Below, in pieces: positions 44,375 through 53,187 of a DNA stretch of 64,000 nucleotides. Every line of letters starts with the position of its first letter. Within the stretch, counting starts at the first letter, position 1. The notes beneath the pieces are model-generated. The model searched no databases and had not been told where the DNA came from. It worked only from the letters and a program-made list of their open reading frames with translations. A program made the translations under genes and the position numbers. Origin of the DNA: FEN-1219 sp039933105 (GTDB taxonomy: Bacteria > Pseudomonadota > Gammaproteobacteria > Steroidobacterales > Rariloculaceae); NCBI GenBank assembly GCA_039933105.1, contig JBDTOT010000009.1, positions 1 through 64,000 on the forward strand, read 5' to 3'.

Positions 44375-44756
44375 GCCGATGACGAAACGGCAAAGCGCGT
44401 CGGCCGCTGCTCCCGAGCAGCAGCGCTTGCGAGCCGTGGCTGGCTATTTCGCCGATCGCGAGACTGGCGAAACAGATCGTTTGATCTATGAGCGGGTTCG
44501 GCTCGGCATCATGAGCGCACTCAGTGTCAACCGAAGCATGAGCTTCGGCGAGCTCAAGGAGATCCTGCAAACCTCCGACGGCAATCTGAGCATTCACGCG
44601 CGCAAACTCGAGGACGCAGGCTACGTCACCTGCAAGAAGAAGTTCGCGGCGCGAGTACCTAAGACCGAATTCAGCTTGACCGCCAAGGGCAAGCGGATGT
44701 TCGCGCGGCATCTCGAACACATGGAAGCGCTGATCCAGGCAGCCAAAGGCACCTAA
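44367..44756 (+). CDS. Winged-helix transcriptional regulator (HTH_27-like)
   Basis: A 129-residue protein with GTG start at 44367. The winged-helix region runs about 40-115: LGIMSALSVNRSMSFGELKE, then the recognition helix LQTSDGNLSIHARKLEDAGY and the wing FSLTAKGKRMF. It matches the HTH_27 family of MarR-like regulators. It probably binds CTTTGTGATGCAAAG upstream of the operon and autoregulates it; the signal is unknown. Confidence 0.85.
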   Translation: MAKPMTKRQSASAAAPEQQRLRAVAGYFADRETGETDRLIYERVRLGIMSALSVNRSMSFGELKEILQTSDGNLSIHARKLEDAGYVTCKKKFAARVPKTEFSLTAKGKRMFARHLEHMEALIQAAKGT

Positions 44757-44764
44757 AGACTCTC

Positions 44765-45457
44765 ATGCATACCGCGATCATTATGGATGGCAACGGCCGC
44801 TGGGCCGAACGGCGCGGGTTGCCGCGCACAGCGGGACATCGCGCAGGCGCGAAGACCGTGCGAAAAATAGTAGAGGCCGCGACCCGCGGCGACGCAGTCG
44901 ATGTGCTGACGCTCTATGCGTTCGCATCGAACAATTGGTCGCGGCCCGCTCTCGAGGTCTCGAGTCTCATGCGCTTGCTGAAGCGCTATCTCGTCAGCGA
45001 AACGGCTCGCTGCCTCGACAACGGTGTTCGACTGAGTGTGATCGGAAGGCGAGATCGGCTCAGCCACGATCTCGTGAACACGATCGAGCACACAGAGCGC
45101 ATCACGGCGCACGGCTCAAAACTCCACCTGCGTCTCGCGATCGACTATTCCGCGCGCGCGGCGATCAGCGCCGCCGCCGCAAGCATTCGCCGCGAGTGTC
45201 CGCCCGAGGAATTCGAGCGGCATCTCGCCGCGGCCATGCATGCGGAGGTTGGTCCGCCGGTAGATCTACTGATCCGGACCGGAGGCGAACAGCGCCTCAG
45301 CGACTTCATGCTTTGGGAGTGCGCCTACGCCGAGCTCGTGTTCACCAACACGTTCTGGCCGGACTTCGACGAGCCAGCATTCGAAGCCGCGCTGCGCGAA
45401 TTCGCGAGCCGCGACCGGCGGTTCGGAGGGCTGTCAGGGGTTCGCCAGTCGGGCTGA
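44765..45457 (+). CDS. Isoprenyl diphosphate synthase (UppS family, cis-prenyltransferase)
   Basis: A 230-residue protein beginning almost at the catalytic Asp (IIMDGNGRWAERRG, Asp8), so about 15 residues shorter at the N-terminus than E. coli UppS. Other motifs: LTLYAFASNNWSRP, RLAIDYSARAAI and DLLIRTGGEQRLSDFMLWECAYAEL, ending FWPDF. It makes a Z-prenyl diphosphate. Location in a regulated operon, with no cdsA or rseP beside it, suggests a second, specialised paralogue rather than the housekeeping uppS. The regulator ends 8 nt upstream. Confidence 0.88.
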   Translation: MHTAIIMDGNGRWAERRGLPRTAGHRAGAKTVRKIVEAATRGDAVDVLTLYAFASNNWSRPALEVSSLMRLLKRYLVSETARCLDNGVRLSVIGRRDRLSHDLVNTIEHTERITAHGSKLHLRLAIDYSARAAISAAAASIRRECPPEEFERHLAAAMHAEVGPPVDLLIRTGGEQRLSDFMLWECAYAELVFTNTFWPDFDEPAFEAALREFASRDRRFGGLSGVRQSG

Positions 45458-45530
45458 CGCGCAGCTTCCGAGACGACAAAATCTGCCTTCTCCGGCCGTT
45501 TATGTCGCGCGAAGATACGATCGGCGGCGG

Positions 45531-46532
45531 CTACGCCGCAACGCTGAGCGCGGGCGCGCAGCCCACTGTCTCGAGCGCGCCGAAGTAATCGGCTGCGAGT
45601 CGCAACTGCTCCGCGGCAGTCTCGGCGCGATTCACGATATCGCGAAACGCCGCGTTCTCGGGCCGATCCTTCGCATACCACCCGAGGTGCTTGCGCGCGA
45701 TACGCACCCCGGCGGGTTCGCCGTAAAACTCGTGCAGCGCACGCACATGCCCCAACAGAATCTCGCACACTTCGCGGGGCGACGGCGGGGGCAGCTCGCT
45801 TCCGGTCGCGAGGAAATGGGCGATCTCGCGAAAGATCCACGGCCTCCCCTGCGCGGCCCGGCCAATCATCAACGCGTCGGCGCCCGTGCTCGCCAGCACG
45901 TCGCGCGCTTTTGCTGCGGAAGTCACGTCCCCGTTCGCGATCACGGGGATACGCACGGCCTGTTTGATCGCCGCAATCGTTTCGTATTCCGCTTGGCCGG
46001 TGTACAACATATCGCGCGTGCGTCCGTGCACGGCCAGCGCTGCGATGCCGGAATCCGCCGCGATGCGCGCCACGGCCACGCCGTTGCGGTTCGCGCTGTT
46101 CCAGCCGGTGCGGATCTTGAGCGTCACCGGCACGGCGACCGCGTGCACAACCGCAGTCAAGATTCGCGCGACCAACGCTTCGTCCTGCAGCAGCGCAGAA
46201 CCGGCCCACGCGTTGCAGACCTTCTTCGCCGGACACCCCATGTTGATGTCGACGATCTGGGCGCCATGCTCGACCGCATGTCGCGCGGCCGCAGCAAGGA
46301 CGGCGGGATCCGCACCTGCGATCTGCACGCCGATCGGCGCGGGTTCGCCCTCGTGATCGAGGCGTCGTTGGCTTTTGCGCGTACGCCACAACCGCGGGTC
46401 CGACGTCGTCATCTCCGACACCGCGTAGCCTGCGCCGAGCTGTTTGCTGAGCAGACGGAACGGCTTATCCGTCACACCCGCCATGGGGGCCAGAATCAAC
46501 TTGGGCTCGATCGCGTGTGGGCCGATGTGCAC
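45531..46532 (-). CDS. dusB: tRNA-dihydrouridine synthase (DusB type)
   Basis: A 333-residue flavoenzyme from GTG 46532, with CGGAG 9 nt upstream and 14 nt after the aroG stop. Motifs are LILAPMAGVTDKPFR (FMN site), GVQIAGADPAVLAAAARHAV, INMGCPAKKVCNAWAGSALL with the catalytic Cys, LAVHGRTRDMLYTG and VIANGDVTSAAKA. It reduces uridines in tRNA D-loops. No fis gene follows it. Co-transcription with aroG is likely, so it would share the attenuator. Confidence 0.92.
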   Translation of the reverse strand: MHIGPHAIEPKLILAPMAGVTDKPFRLLSKQLGAGYAVSEMTTSDPRLWRTRKSQRRLDHEGEPAPIGVQIAGADPAVLAAAARHAVEHGAQIVDINMGCPAKKVCNAWAGSALLQDEALVARILTAVVHAVAVPVTLKIRTGWNSANRNGVAVARIAADSGIAALAVHGRTRDMLYTGQAEYETIAAIKQAVRIPVIANGDVTSAAKARDVLASTGADALMIGRAAQGRPWIFREIAHFLATGSELPPPSPREVCEILLGHVRALHEFYGEPAGVRIARKHLGWYAKDRPENAAFRDIVNRAETAAEQLRLAADYFGALETVGCAPALSVAA

Positions 46533-46546
46533 GAGTCGCGTCTCCG

Positions 46547-47617
46547 TTACGCAGCGTTGGCCCGCGCACGCCGTCGAGCTTGCACGGCATCCGCGAGCCG
46601 CTCGAGAACGCCCACCGAGCTTGGCCAGTCGATGCAGCCATCCGTGATGCTCTGCCCGTACACCAGCGGCTTCCCCGGCACGAGATCCTGCCGACCTGCG
46701 ACGATGTGGCTCTCCACCATGACCCCGACGATGCGCCGTTCGCCGTGCGCAACCTGCGCCGCGATCTCGCCCACGACTGCGGGCTGATTCTCGGCGCGTT
46801 TCGAACTGTTTGCGTGGCTCGCGTCGATCATTAGACGCGCAGGCAAACCCGCCTGCTCGAGCAGCTTGCACGCCGCAGCGACGTCGTCAGCGCCATAGTT
46901 CGGTGCCTTACCGCCACGCAGAATCACGTGCCCGTCCGGATTGCCGGCGGTCGCCGCCACCGTTGCCAATCCTTCCTTGGTCACGGCCAGAAAATGGTGC
47001 GGGTGCGATGCCGCGCCGACGGCGTCCACGGCAATTTTCACATTGCCGTCCGTGCCGTTCTTGAAGCCCACCGGGCACGACAGGCCCGACGCCATCTCGC
47101 GATGGATCTGGCTCTCGGTGGTACGCGCGCCGATCGCGCCCCACGCAACGAGATCCGAGATGTACTGCGGCGAGATCGTGTCTAGGTATTCGACGCCAGC
47201 CGGCAACCCGAGCTCGCTGATCTCACACAGGAGACCGCGCGCGAGGCGGAGTCCCTTGTTGATGTTGTAGCTGCCGTCGAGGTCGGGGTCGTTGATGAGG
47301 CCCTTCCAACCGATCGTCGTGCGCGGTTTCTCGAAATACACGCGCATCACGATCTCGAGCGATCCCTTGAGCGATTCGCGCAGCGGTTTCAGTCGCTGAG
47401 CGTAGTCCATGGCGGCGACCGGATCGTGAATCGAGCACGGCCCAATCACCACAGCGAGGCGATCGTCCTCGCCATGCAGAATCGCGTGCAGGGCGCGCCG
47501 AGCGTTCGCGACATGGGTCGAGATCAGTTCGGTACAGGGCAGCTCACGCAGCAGCTCGGCCGGCGAGGACAACGGCGCGAAGCTGCGGATGCGTAGATCA
47601 TCGGTATGAGGCGGCAT
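46547..47617 (-). CDS. aroG: 3-deoxy-7-phosphoheptulonate synthase (class I DAHP synthase)
   Basis: A 356-residue enzyme that starts the shikimate pathway: phosphoenolpyruvate plus erythrose 4-phosphate to DAHP. Class I blocks: LAVVIGPCSIHDP, MRVYFEKPRTTIGWKGLI, DPDLDGSYNINKGLRLAR, GARTTESQIHREMASGLS and IDASHANSSKRAENQ. The metal ligands (Cys, His, Glu, Asp) appear present. Its 118-bp upstream region, from the leader stop, holds the attenuator, so expression responds to charged aromatic tRNA. The allosteric class (Phe, Tyr or Trp) cannot be told with certainty; gene symbol in the broad sense. Confidence 0.95.
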   Translation of the reverse strand: MPPHTDDLRIRSFAPLSSPAELLRELPCTELISTHVANARRALHAILHGEDDRLAVVIGPCSIHDPVAAMDYAQRLKPLRESLKGSLEIVMRVYFEKPRTTIGWKGLINDPDLDGSYNINKGLRLARGLLCEISELGLPAGVEYLDTISPQYISDLVAWGAIGARTTESQIHREMASGLSCPVGFKNGTDGNVKIAVDAVGAASHPHHFLAVTKEGLATVAATAGNPDGHVILRGGKAPNYGADDVAAACKLLEQAGLPARLMIDASHANSSKRAENQPAVVGEIAAQVAHGERRIVGVMVESHIVAGRQDLVPGKPLVYGQSITDGCIDWPSSVGVLERLADAVQARRRARANAA

Positions 47618-47659
47618 ACAGTTTCTCCATCCCTACTGGCCCGCATTCCCGAGCGGCAC

Positions 47660-47686
47660 AAAAAAGCCGCCAGGTTCGCTGGCGGC
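47660..47686 (-). terminator. Attenuator terminator in the aroG leader
   Basis: On the minus strand: GCCGCCAG (47686-47679), 5-nt loop, CTGGCGGC (47673-47666), then six T (47665-47660). Perfect 8-bp GC-rich stem and U-tract, 42 nt upstream of the aroG start. Confidence 0.93.
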
Positions 47687-47745
47687 TTTCGGGTATTCTT
47701 TCGATCGTTACTTCTTCAGACCGACCGCAACCCTTCCTCCGCCAG
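47679..47745 (-). promoter_or_regulatory. Antiterminator pairing of the aroG attenuator
   Basis: CTGGCGG inside the leader-peptide gene (47745-47739) is complementary to CCGCCAG in the 5' arm of the terminator (within 47685-47679). A ribosome stalled on the aromatic codons just upstream leaves CTGGCGG free to form this alternative hairpin; a ribosome that reaches the stop covers it and lets the terminator form. Confidence 0.85.
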
Positions 47746-47799
47746 TGGCTTTGGAAACCCGTAATACCAAAAGTAATGGCGGGCCGGGGCTGCAGACAT
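47716..47799 (-). CDS. aroG leader peptide (aromatic-amino-acid sensing)
   Basis: A 27-codon frame from ATG 47799 to TGA 47716. It contains HYFWYYGF (residues 8-15): codons TAC TTT TGG TAT TAC GGG TTT, six aromatic residues in seven codons. All three aromatic amino acids are represented, matching the end products of the pathway that DAHP synthase starts. The antiterminator segment is codons 19-21 (CTG GCG G), four codons past the last Phe, a suitable distance for ribosome-stall control. No clear ribosome-binding site; a leaderless start is possible. Confidence 0.88.
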   Translation of the reverse strand: MSAAPARHYFWYYGFPKPLAEEGLRSV

Positions 47800-47874
47800 G
47801 GCGCTATAGATAGCATAGGACGCGCGGATTCTCCAAGTGCGGAGCGCGCGAACGCGTGGGCGAGAACTGTCCTG

Positions 47875-47883
47875 TGGGATAAT
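47875..47883 (+). promoter_or_regulatory. Possible extended -10 promoter of mfd
   Basis: TGGGATAAT (TGn + GATAAT) lies 32 bp before the mfd ATG. No convincing -35 is seen. Confidence 0.4.
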
Positions 47884-47914
47884 CGCGCGCTGACTCTCGC
47901 TCGATTCGAACGCC

Positions 47915-50900
47915 ATGGAACGCCATCTCGTCCTCCCAGAACTACCCCTGCCGACCCCCGGAGCGCCACGGCGCACCTGGGCCGAGCTACATGGCAGCGC
48001 GCTCAGCCTTGCCGCCGCAGAGGCGGCTGCGCGGCACGCCGGACCTGTGTGCGTGATAGCAGGCTCCGCGGCCGATGCGGAGCGTTTCGAGCGCGAGCTT
48101 ATGTTCTTCGGCAGCCGCGGCGCGCACCGCTTCCCTGATTACGAGACGTTACCTTACGAGCCGATTTCCCCGCCGCAGGATCTCCTGGCCGACCGGCTGC
48201 GCTGCCTATACCGACTGGCCCGCGGCGAACGGGAGACGCTGGTCGTCGAGGCCGGCGCGCTGCTCACGCGACTGCCGGCTCCGGACTTCATCGTGTCTCG
48301 ATCGCTGCACCTTTCGGTCGGCGACCAGTTCGAGCACGCGGCGATGATCAAGCGGCTCTCCGCCCACGGCTACCTGCGCGTGGAGCAAGTGGCGGAACCC
48401 GGCGACTTCGCCGTGCGCGGAGCTGTGTTCGACGTGTTTCCTGCCGGCAGCGATGCGCCCGTGCGCATCGACCTGTTCGACAACGAGATCGAGACGCTGC
48501 GCACGTTCGATCCGCAGACACAGCTCTCGGCCGGCAAGCGGGAACGAATCGAGATCCTGCCCGCGCGCGAGTTCCCGTTCGACGATGCCGCGATCAAGTC
48601 GTTTCGTGAGCGCTTCCGCGATCTTTTCCCCGTCGAGCCGGGCCGCTGCCCCCTGTATCGGACGATTTCCGATGCGCAGCTGCCGGCGGGTATCGAGTAC
48701 TACCTGCCGCTGTTCTTCACGGCGACCAGCTCCTTATTCGACTACTTGGGCGACGACACATTGTTCGTCATCGTCGGCGGTGCGCTCGAAGGCCTCGATG
48801 CCGGCTGGCAGTTGATCGAGGAGCGCTACGAGCAACTGCGCGGCGACATCGAGCGGCCGATCCTCGCGCCTCAGCAGGCGTTCTTCTCTCCTGCCGAGTT
48901 ACGAGCGCAGATCGATGTCCGACCGACGCTGACTCTGCTGACGAACGCCTCGCCCGATGCCGACACCGCCAACGCCGGCGCGACGCACGGACTCGCGGGC
49001 GGTATCACTCCGACCGACGATCGTATCGAGCGCTGGCTCACGGCGGGCGACGGCGAGCGCACGTTGCTCGCGACGTCCTCGCCGGGACACCGCGAGATGC
49101 TGCTCGAGCTGTTGCGCGGCCGCGGTTACGCTCCGCATGTCTACGGTAGCTGGCGCGAGTTCGTTGCCGACACGGCACCGCTCGGCGTAACGGTCGCCGA
49201 GCTCGGCGACGGCTTGCGGATCGGCGCGCGCAAACTGCGCGTCATCACCGCGACGGACTTAGGTCTGGAACGACCGCGCCAACGCCAGCGCAAACGGCGT
49301 GCGCGCGATCCGGAATCCATCATCCGTGAGCTGACGGATCTGCACGTCGGCGCACCCGTCGTGCACGAGGACTACGGCGTAGGCCGGTATCGGGGCCTCA
49401 CAACGCTGGACGTCGACGGCCTGCTGACCGAGTTCCTGCTGCTCGAGTACGCGGGCGGCGACAAGATCTACGTACCCGTGCAAAGCCTGAATCTCGTGAC
49501 GCGCTACACCGGTGCGTCGGCCGAGGAAGCGCCGCTCCACCGCCTCGGCACGGACCAGTGGGCCAAGGCAAAGAAGAAAGCAGCGCAGCAAGCGCGCGAC
49601 ACGGCGGCCGAGCTGTTGAATCTCTACGCACAGCGCGCCGCGCGCACCGGCACGAAAATGGAATTCGATGACGCGGGCTACCAACGCTTCGCGATGCAGT
49701 TCCCATTCGAGGAAACCGAAGATCAGCAGACCGTGATCGACCGCGTATTGCAGGATCTCGGTAGCGGCCAGCCGATGGATCGCGTCGTGTGCGGCGACGT
49801 CGGTTTCGGCAAGACAGAAGTGGCGCTGCGCTCCGCATTCGCCGTCGTGCAGGCAGGCTATCAAGTGGCCGTGCTCGTGCCGACGACGCTGCTGGCGGAC
49901 CAGCACTTCCGCACGTTCCAGGACCGCTTTGCCGACTGGCCCGTGCGTATCGAACTGTTGTCGCGATTCCGCAGTGGTAGCGCCGCGGCCGTAGCGATGG
50001 CGGGCCTGGCAGAAGGCACCGTCGACATCGTGATCGGCACGCACAAGCTGCTACAGGGCAGCATGCGATTCAAACGCCTGGGGCTCGTGATCGTCGACGA
50101 GGAACATCGCTTCGGCGTAAAGGACAAGGAACGCCTCAAACGCCTGCGCGCTGAGGTTCACGTGCTGACGCTCACCGCCACGCCGATTCCGCGCACGCTG
50201 AACATGACGCTCGGCGGCCTGCGCGACTTGTCCATCATTGCGACGCCGCCGGCGGCCCGCCTCGCGGTCAAGACCTTCGTCGGCGAGTGGAGCGACCGGC
50301 AAATCCGCGAAGCCGCGCTGCGCGAGCTGCGTCGCGGCGGGCAAATCTACTTCGTGCACAACCGCGTCGAGAACATCGAAGGCGTGGCGACAAATCTGCG
50401 GAAGCTACTGCCCGAGGCCGAGATCCGTGTCGGCCATGGCCAGATGTCGGAACGCGAGCTCGAGTCGGTGATGCTCGACTTCTACCATCGCCAGTTCAGC
50501 GTGCTCGTGTGCACGACGATCATCGAAAGCGGTATCGACATTCCAACCGCGAACACTATCATCATCGATCGCGCGGACATGCTCGGCCTCGCGCAGCTGC
50601 ACCAGCTACGCGGTCGCGTAGGTCGCTCGCATCACCAGGCTTACGCGTACATGCTGGCGCCACCGCTGCGTGCGCTATCGCCCGACGCCGTGAAGCGCCT
50701 CGAGGCCATCGCATCGCTCGAAGAGCTGGGCTCCGGATTTACGCTCGCAACCCATGACCTCGAAATCCGCGGCGCAGGCGAGCTGCTCGGCGCGGGCCAA
50801 AGCGGCCAGATCCAGGCCATCGGTTTCACGCTGTACAACGAGCTGCTCGGGCGAGCGGTGGCCGCGCTGCGCGAGGGTCGCGAACCCGACCTCGAGGATC

Positions 50901-51370
50901 CGTTCTCGCACGGCCCAGAAATCGAGATCGGTCTCACGGCGCTGATCCCAGAGGACTACATGCCCGACGTCCACATGCGCCTCGTGCACTACAAACGAAT
51001 AGCGAACGCTCGCTCGAACGCCGAGCTCGACCAGTTGCAGGTGGAGCTCATCGACCGTTTCGGCCTGCTGCCGCCACCGCTGAAAACGTTATTCGCGATC
51101 ACGTCGTTGAAGCTGCTCGCGCAACAACTCGGCGTGGCCAAGATCCAAGCCGGCACCGAGGGCGGCAACGTGCGCTTCGCCGAACGCTCGAAGATCGAGC
51201 CGCTGAAGCTTTTGAAGCTGATCGAAGGCGAGCCCAAGCGTTACCGGCTGGTGGGATCGTTCACGCTGCGCTTCGGCTGGCAGCTCGAGACGCCTGAACA
51301 ACGGTTGCCGGCAGTCGAGAAACTGCTGCGCCGCTTGGCCCCGGCGAACCTCACGGCTGCCGCAGCGTAG
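47915..51370 (+). CDS. mfd: Transcription-repair coupling factor Mfd
   Basis: An 1151-residue protein, full length for the family. Order: UvrB-like module (about 10-340, DYETLPYEPISPPQDLLADR), a RNA-polymerase-interacting CarD-like domain (about 475-570, GAPVVHEDYGVGRYRGL), a RecG-like helicase core with Walker A GDVGFGKTEVALRSAF and the DEEH box VIVDEEHRFGV, the helicase C motif with RGRVGRSHHQAYAYM, and the TRCF domain. It dislodges stalled RNA polymerase and recruits UvrA. CsiV-family gene follows 26 bp on, a common gammaproteobacterial order. Confidence 0.97.
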   Translation: MERHLVLPELPLPTPGAPRRTWAELHGSALSLAAAEAAARHAGPVCVIAGSAADAERFERELMFFGSRGAHRFPDYETLPYEPISPPQDLLADRLRCLYRLARGERETLVVEAGALLTRLPAPDFIVSRSLHLSVGDQFEHAAMIKRLSAHGYLRVEQVAEPGDFAVRGAVFDVFPAGSDAPVRIDLFDNEIETLRTFDPQTQLSAGKRERIEILPAREFPFDDAAIKSFRERFRDLFPVEPGRCPLYRTISDAQLPAGIEYYLPLFFTATSSLFDYLGDDTLFVIVGGALEGLDAGWQLIEERYEQLRGDIERPILAPQQAFFSPAELRAQIDVRPTLTLLTNASPDADTANAGATHGLAGGITPTDDRIERWLTAGDGERTLLATSSPGHREMLLELLRGRGYAPHVYGSWREFVADTAPLGVTVAELGDGLRIGARKLRVITATDLGLERPRQRQRKRRARDPESIIRELTDLHVGAPVVHEDYGVGRYRGLTTLDVDGLLTEFLLLEYAGGDKIYVPVQSLNLVTRYTGASAEEAPLHRLGTDQWAKAKKKAAQQARDTAAELLNLYAQRAARTGTKMEFDDAGYQRFAMQFPFEETEDQQTVIDRVLQDLGSGQPMDRVVCGDVGFGKTEVALRSAFAVVQAGYQVAVLVPTTLLADQHFRTFQDRFADWPVRIELLSRFRSGSAAAVAMAGLAEGTVDIVIGTHKLLQGSMRFKRLGLVIVDEEHRFGVKDKERLKRLRAEVHVLTLTATPIPRTLNMTLGGLRDLSIIATPPAARLAVKTFVGEWSDRQIREAALRELRRGGQIYFVHNRVENIEGVATNLRKLLPEAEIRVGHGQMSERELESVMLDFYHRQFSVLVCTTIIESGIDIPTANTIIIDRADMLGLAQLHQLRGRVGRSHHQAYAYMLAPPLRALSPDAVKRLEAIASLEELGSGFTLATHDLEIRGAGELLGAGQSGQIQAIGFTLYNELLGRAVAALREGREPDLEDPFSHGPEIEIGLTALIPEDYMPDVHMRLVHYKRIANARSNAELDQLQVELIDRFGLLPPPLKTLFAITSLKLLAQQLGVAKIQAGTEGGNVRFAERSKIEPLKLLKLIEGEPKRYRLVGSFTLRFGWQLETPEQRLPAVEKLLRRLAPANLTAAAA

Positions 51371-51396
51371 CGACCGGTGCGCGTTATACTGCCGGC

Positions 51397-52131
51397 ATGA
51401 AGCTTCACGTTGCCCGGTTCGCCGCATTGATCGCCACGGTATGCGGCGGACCCGCCGTCGCACAGCCCAGCGCAACACCGACGCCGCCGTTGTATCAGGT
51501 CGAGATCATCGTGCTCGCGAATCGCGATTTCGACGCTGGCGAGGAACGTTTCCCGCAGGACCTCGCACCGCTGCGTGCGAATCAGACCGAATCGTTGCTC
51601 GATGTGCCGCTGTACGTGGAACCGAGCCCACCGTCGACTCCGGATCAAGCGACGGCTCTGACGCAAGTCGCGCCCGCGGACGACCCGCTCGCATTCCGGA
51701 TGCTGACGCCCGATCAGCTGCAGCTGAACGCAGAGTACCGCAAGCTGACGAATAGCGGCGCCTACCGCGCCGTGTTGCACGCCGGTTGGGTGCAGCCGGG
51801 CCTACCTGAGGATCGTGCAAAACCGTTCGATCTGACGTTGCTCGGTGTGACGAATCCGCGCGGCAATGTCCGCGTCTATCTCAGCCGCTTCTTGCATGTG
51901 AGCCTCGACATTTCGTACCAGGATGGCGCGGCTGCCGCCGTGGCCCCGGAACCCATCGGGGACGAGCTGCGTGAGATTACATTCGCGCCGCGTTATCGCC
52001 TCACCACGGAACGGCAAACGCGTAGCGGCGAGCTGCATTACTTCGATCACCCGGCGTTCGGGGTGCTCGTAAAGGTCACGCCGGTGCAACCCGCCAACTC
52101 GAATTCAACGGGCCGCCGACCCGCGGCTTGA
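51397..52131 (+). CDS. CsiV-family periplasmic protein
   Basis: A 244-residue protein with signal peptide (about 1-22, GGPAVA-QP). The pattern YQVEIIVLANRDFD near the start, FRMLTPDQLQLNAEYRKLTNSGAYRAVLHAGWVQ-like blocks and a C-terminal LHYFDHPAFGVLVKVTP match the CsiV family (peptidoglycan-binding, known to activate LpoA/PBP1a in Vibrio). Position right after mfd supports this. The 3' end overlaps the convergent PAS-GGDEF gene by 27 bp. Confidence 0.88.
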   Translation: MKLHVARFAALIATVCGGPAVAQPSATPTPPLYQVEIIVLANRDFDAGEERFPQDLAPLRANQTESLLDVPLYVEPSPPSTPDQATALTQVAPADDPLAFRMLTPDQLQLNAEYRKLTNSGAYRAVLHAGWVQPGLPEDRAKPFDLTLLGVTNPRGNVRVYLSRFLHVSLDISYQDGAAAAVAPEPIGDELREITFAPRYRLTTERQTRSGELHYFDHPAFGVLVKVTPVQPANSNSTGRRPAA

Positions 52132-53142
52132 CGCCGACGTTTTCGGCGTCGCAGCACGCGCGCTCGAGCGCTGCTCCGCGAGTGCCCGCGTGACGAGCGT
52201 TTCCGCATCGTCCTGCGTCCCGGGCGGGCAGCCGATCAGCACCGGTCGAACCGAAATGTGCCGCCCCAAACGTGCACGCGGGTTGTGCAACCCGAGCTGG
52301 CGCACGTTAGCGGCGATCTGATCCACGAGATGGCGTACATCGTCCGGTGTCTGGCCGATGACGGCCGCTACCAACGCCGTATCGTCGTACCGCGCGCAAA
52401 GATCGCCCGCACGACGCAACGTGCGCGTGATCTGCGCGCCGATCATGCGCTGGGCCGAATCCGCAGCTTTGCCGCCGAACGTCTGCCGATACACCTCGAG
52501 CTCGACGATCTCGAATACCAGCAATGTTACGAAACGTTTGTCGCGCCGCGCCACGGAGAGATCGCGCCGCAGCGTTTCCTGAAAGTGACCGAACCGCAGC
52601 AGACCGGTCGTCGGATCGATACGATCCAAGCTCGCGATCTTTTGTCGTGCTCGACCGAGCTCACGTTGCAGCAACGTAAGCTCGCCGTTGTTATCGCCAG
52701 GTTCTGGCGCTGCGCTCGCCGCGTCGCGACCATTGGCGACGGCGCGCGCCGCTCCCGCGCTGTGCGCACAAACGAAGTAGCGGATTTCGCCGCGCGCGTT
52801 CGTCAGCGGCGCGACGTGGACGTCGACGACCCACGCGCTGCCGTTCTTGCGCAGGTCCGCGAGAGTGACGCGACATGCCTCGGCACGGCCGATCGCAGCC
52901 CGAAGCCGTTGCAACTCGGGATCGTCATCCGCTTCGCGCCCCAGCATCGACCAAGGACGACCCACGAGCTCAGCGGTTGAGTAGCCGGTCAGGTTTTCGT
53001 ACGCGGAGTTAGCGTAGATGACCGGCAGACCCGAATCCTGGGCATCGACCACCAGGATCCCCTCCGAACTCAGGGCAACGACTTGCTCGAGGAAGTGGCG
53101 GCTGAGGGATTTGATACCGCGTGCGTCCCTGCCGATTTCCAT
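52105..53142 (-). CDS. PAS domain + degenerate GGDEF protein
   Basis: A 345-residue cytoplasmic protein. The PAS domain (about 20-140) includes VIYANSAYENLTGYSTAEL and a PAC-like end. A short coiled coil leads to a GGDEF-like fold (about 170-320, IDPTTGLLRFGHFQE). The signature site reads RYDDTALVAAV instead of RYGGDEF, so diguanylate cyclase activity is not expected; it may bind c-di-GMP or GTP, or interact with other signalling proteins. Convergent with the CsiV gene. Confidence 0.85.
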   Translation of the reverse strand: MEIGRDARGIKSLSRHFLEQVVALSSEGILVVDAQDSGLPVIYANSAYENLTGYSTAELVGRPWSMLGREADDDPELQRLRAAIGRAEACRVTLADLRKNGSAWVVDVHVAPLTNARGEIRYFVCAHSAGAARAVANGRDAASAAPEPGDNNGELTLLQRELGRARQKIASLDRIDPTTGLLRFGHFQETLRRDLSVARRDKRFVTLLVFEIVELEVYRQTFGGKAADSAQRMIGAQITRTLRRAGDLCARYDDTALVAAVIGQTPDDVRHLVDQIAANVRQLGLHNPRARLGRHISVRPVLIGCPPGTQDDAETLVTRALAEQRSSARAATPKTSASSRGSAAR

Positions 53143-53187
53143 GCCGATTATGTTCGATCAGACGGTCCGACCGGTCTAGGAAGCGCA

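Noticed and set aside
47660..47686. The aroG hairpin as a terminator for plus-strand transcription toward mfd.
   Set aside because: On the plus strand only TTTC follows the stem, while the minus strand has six T and the leader/antiterminator logic; there is also no plus-strand gene ending just before it.
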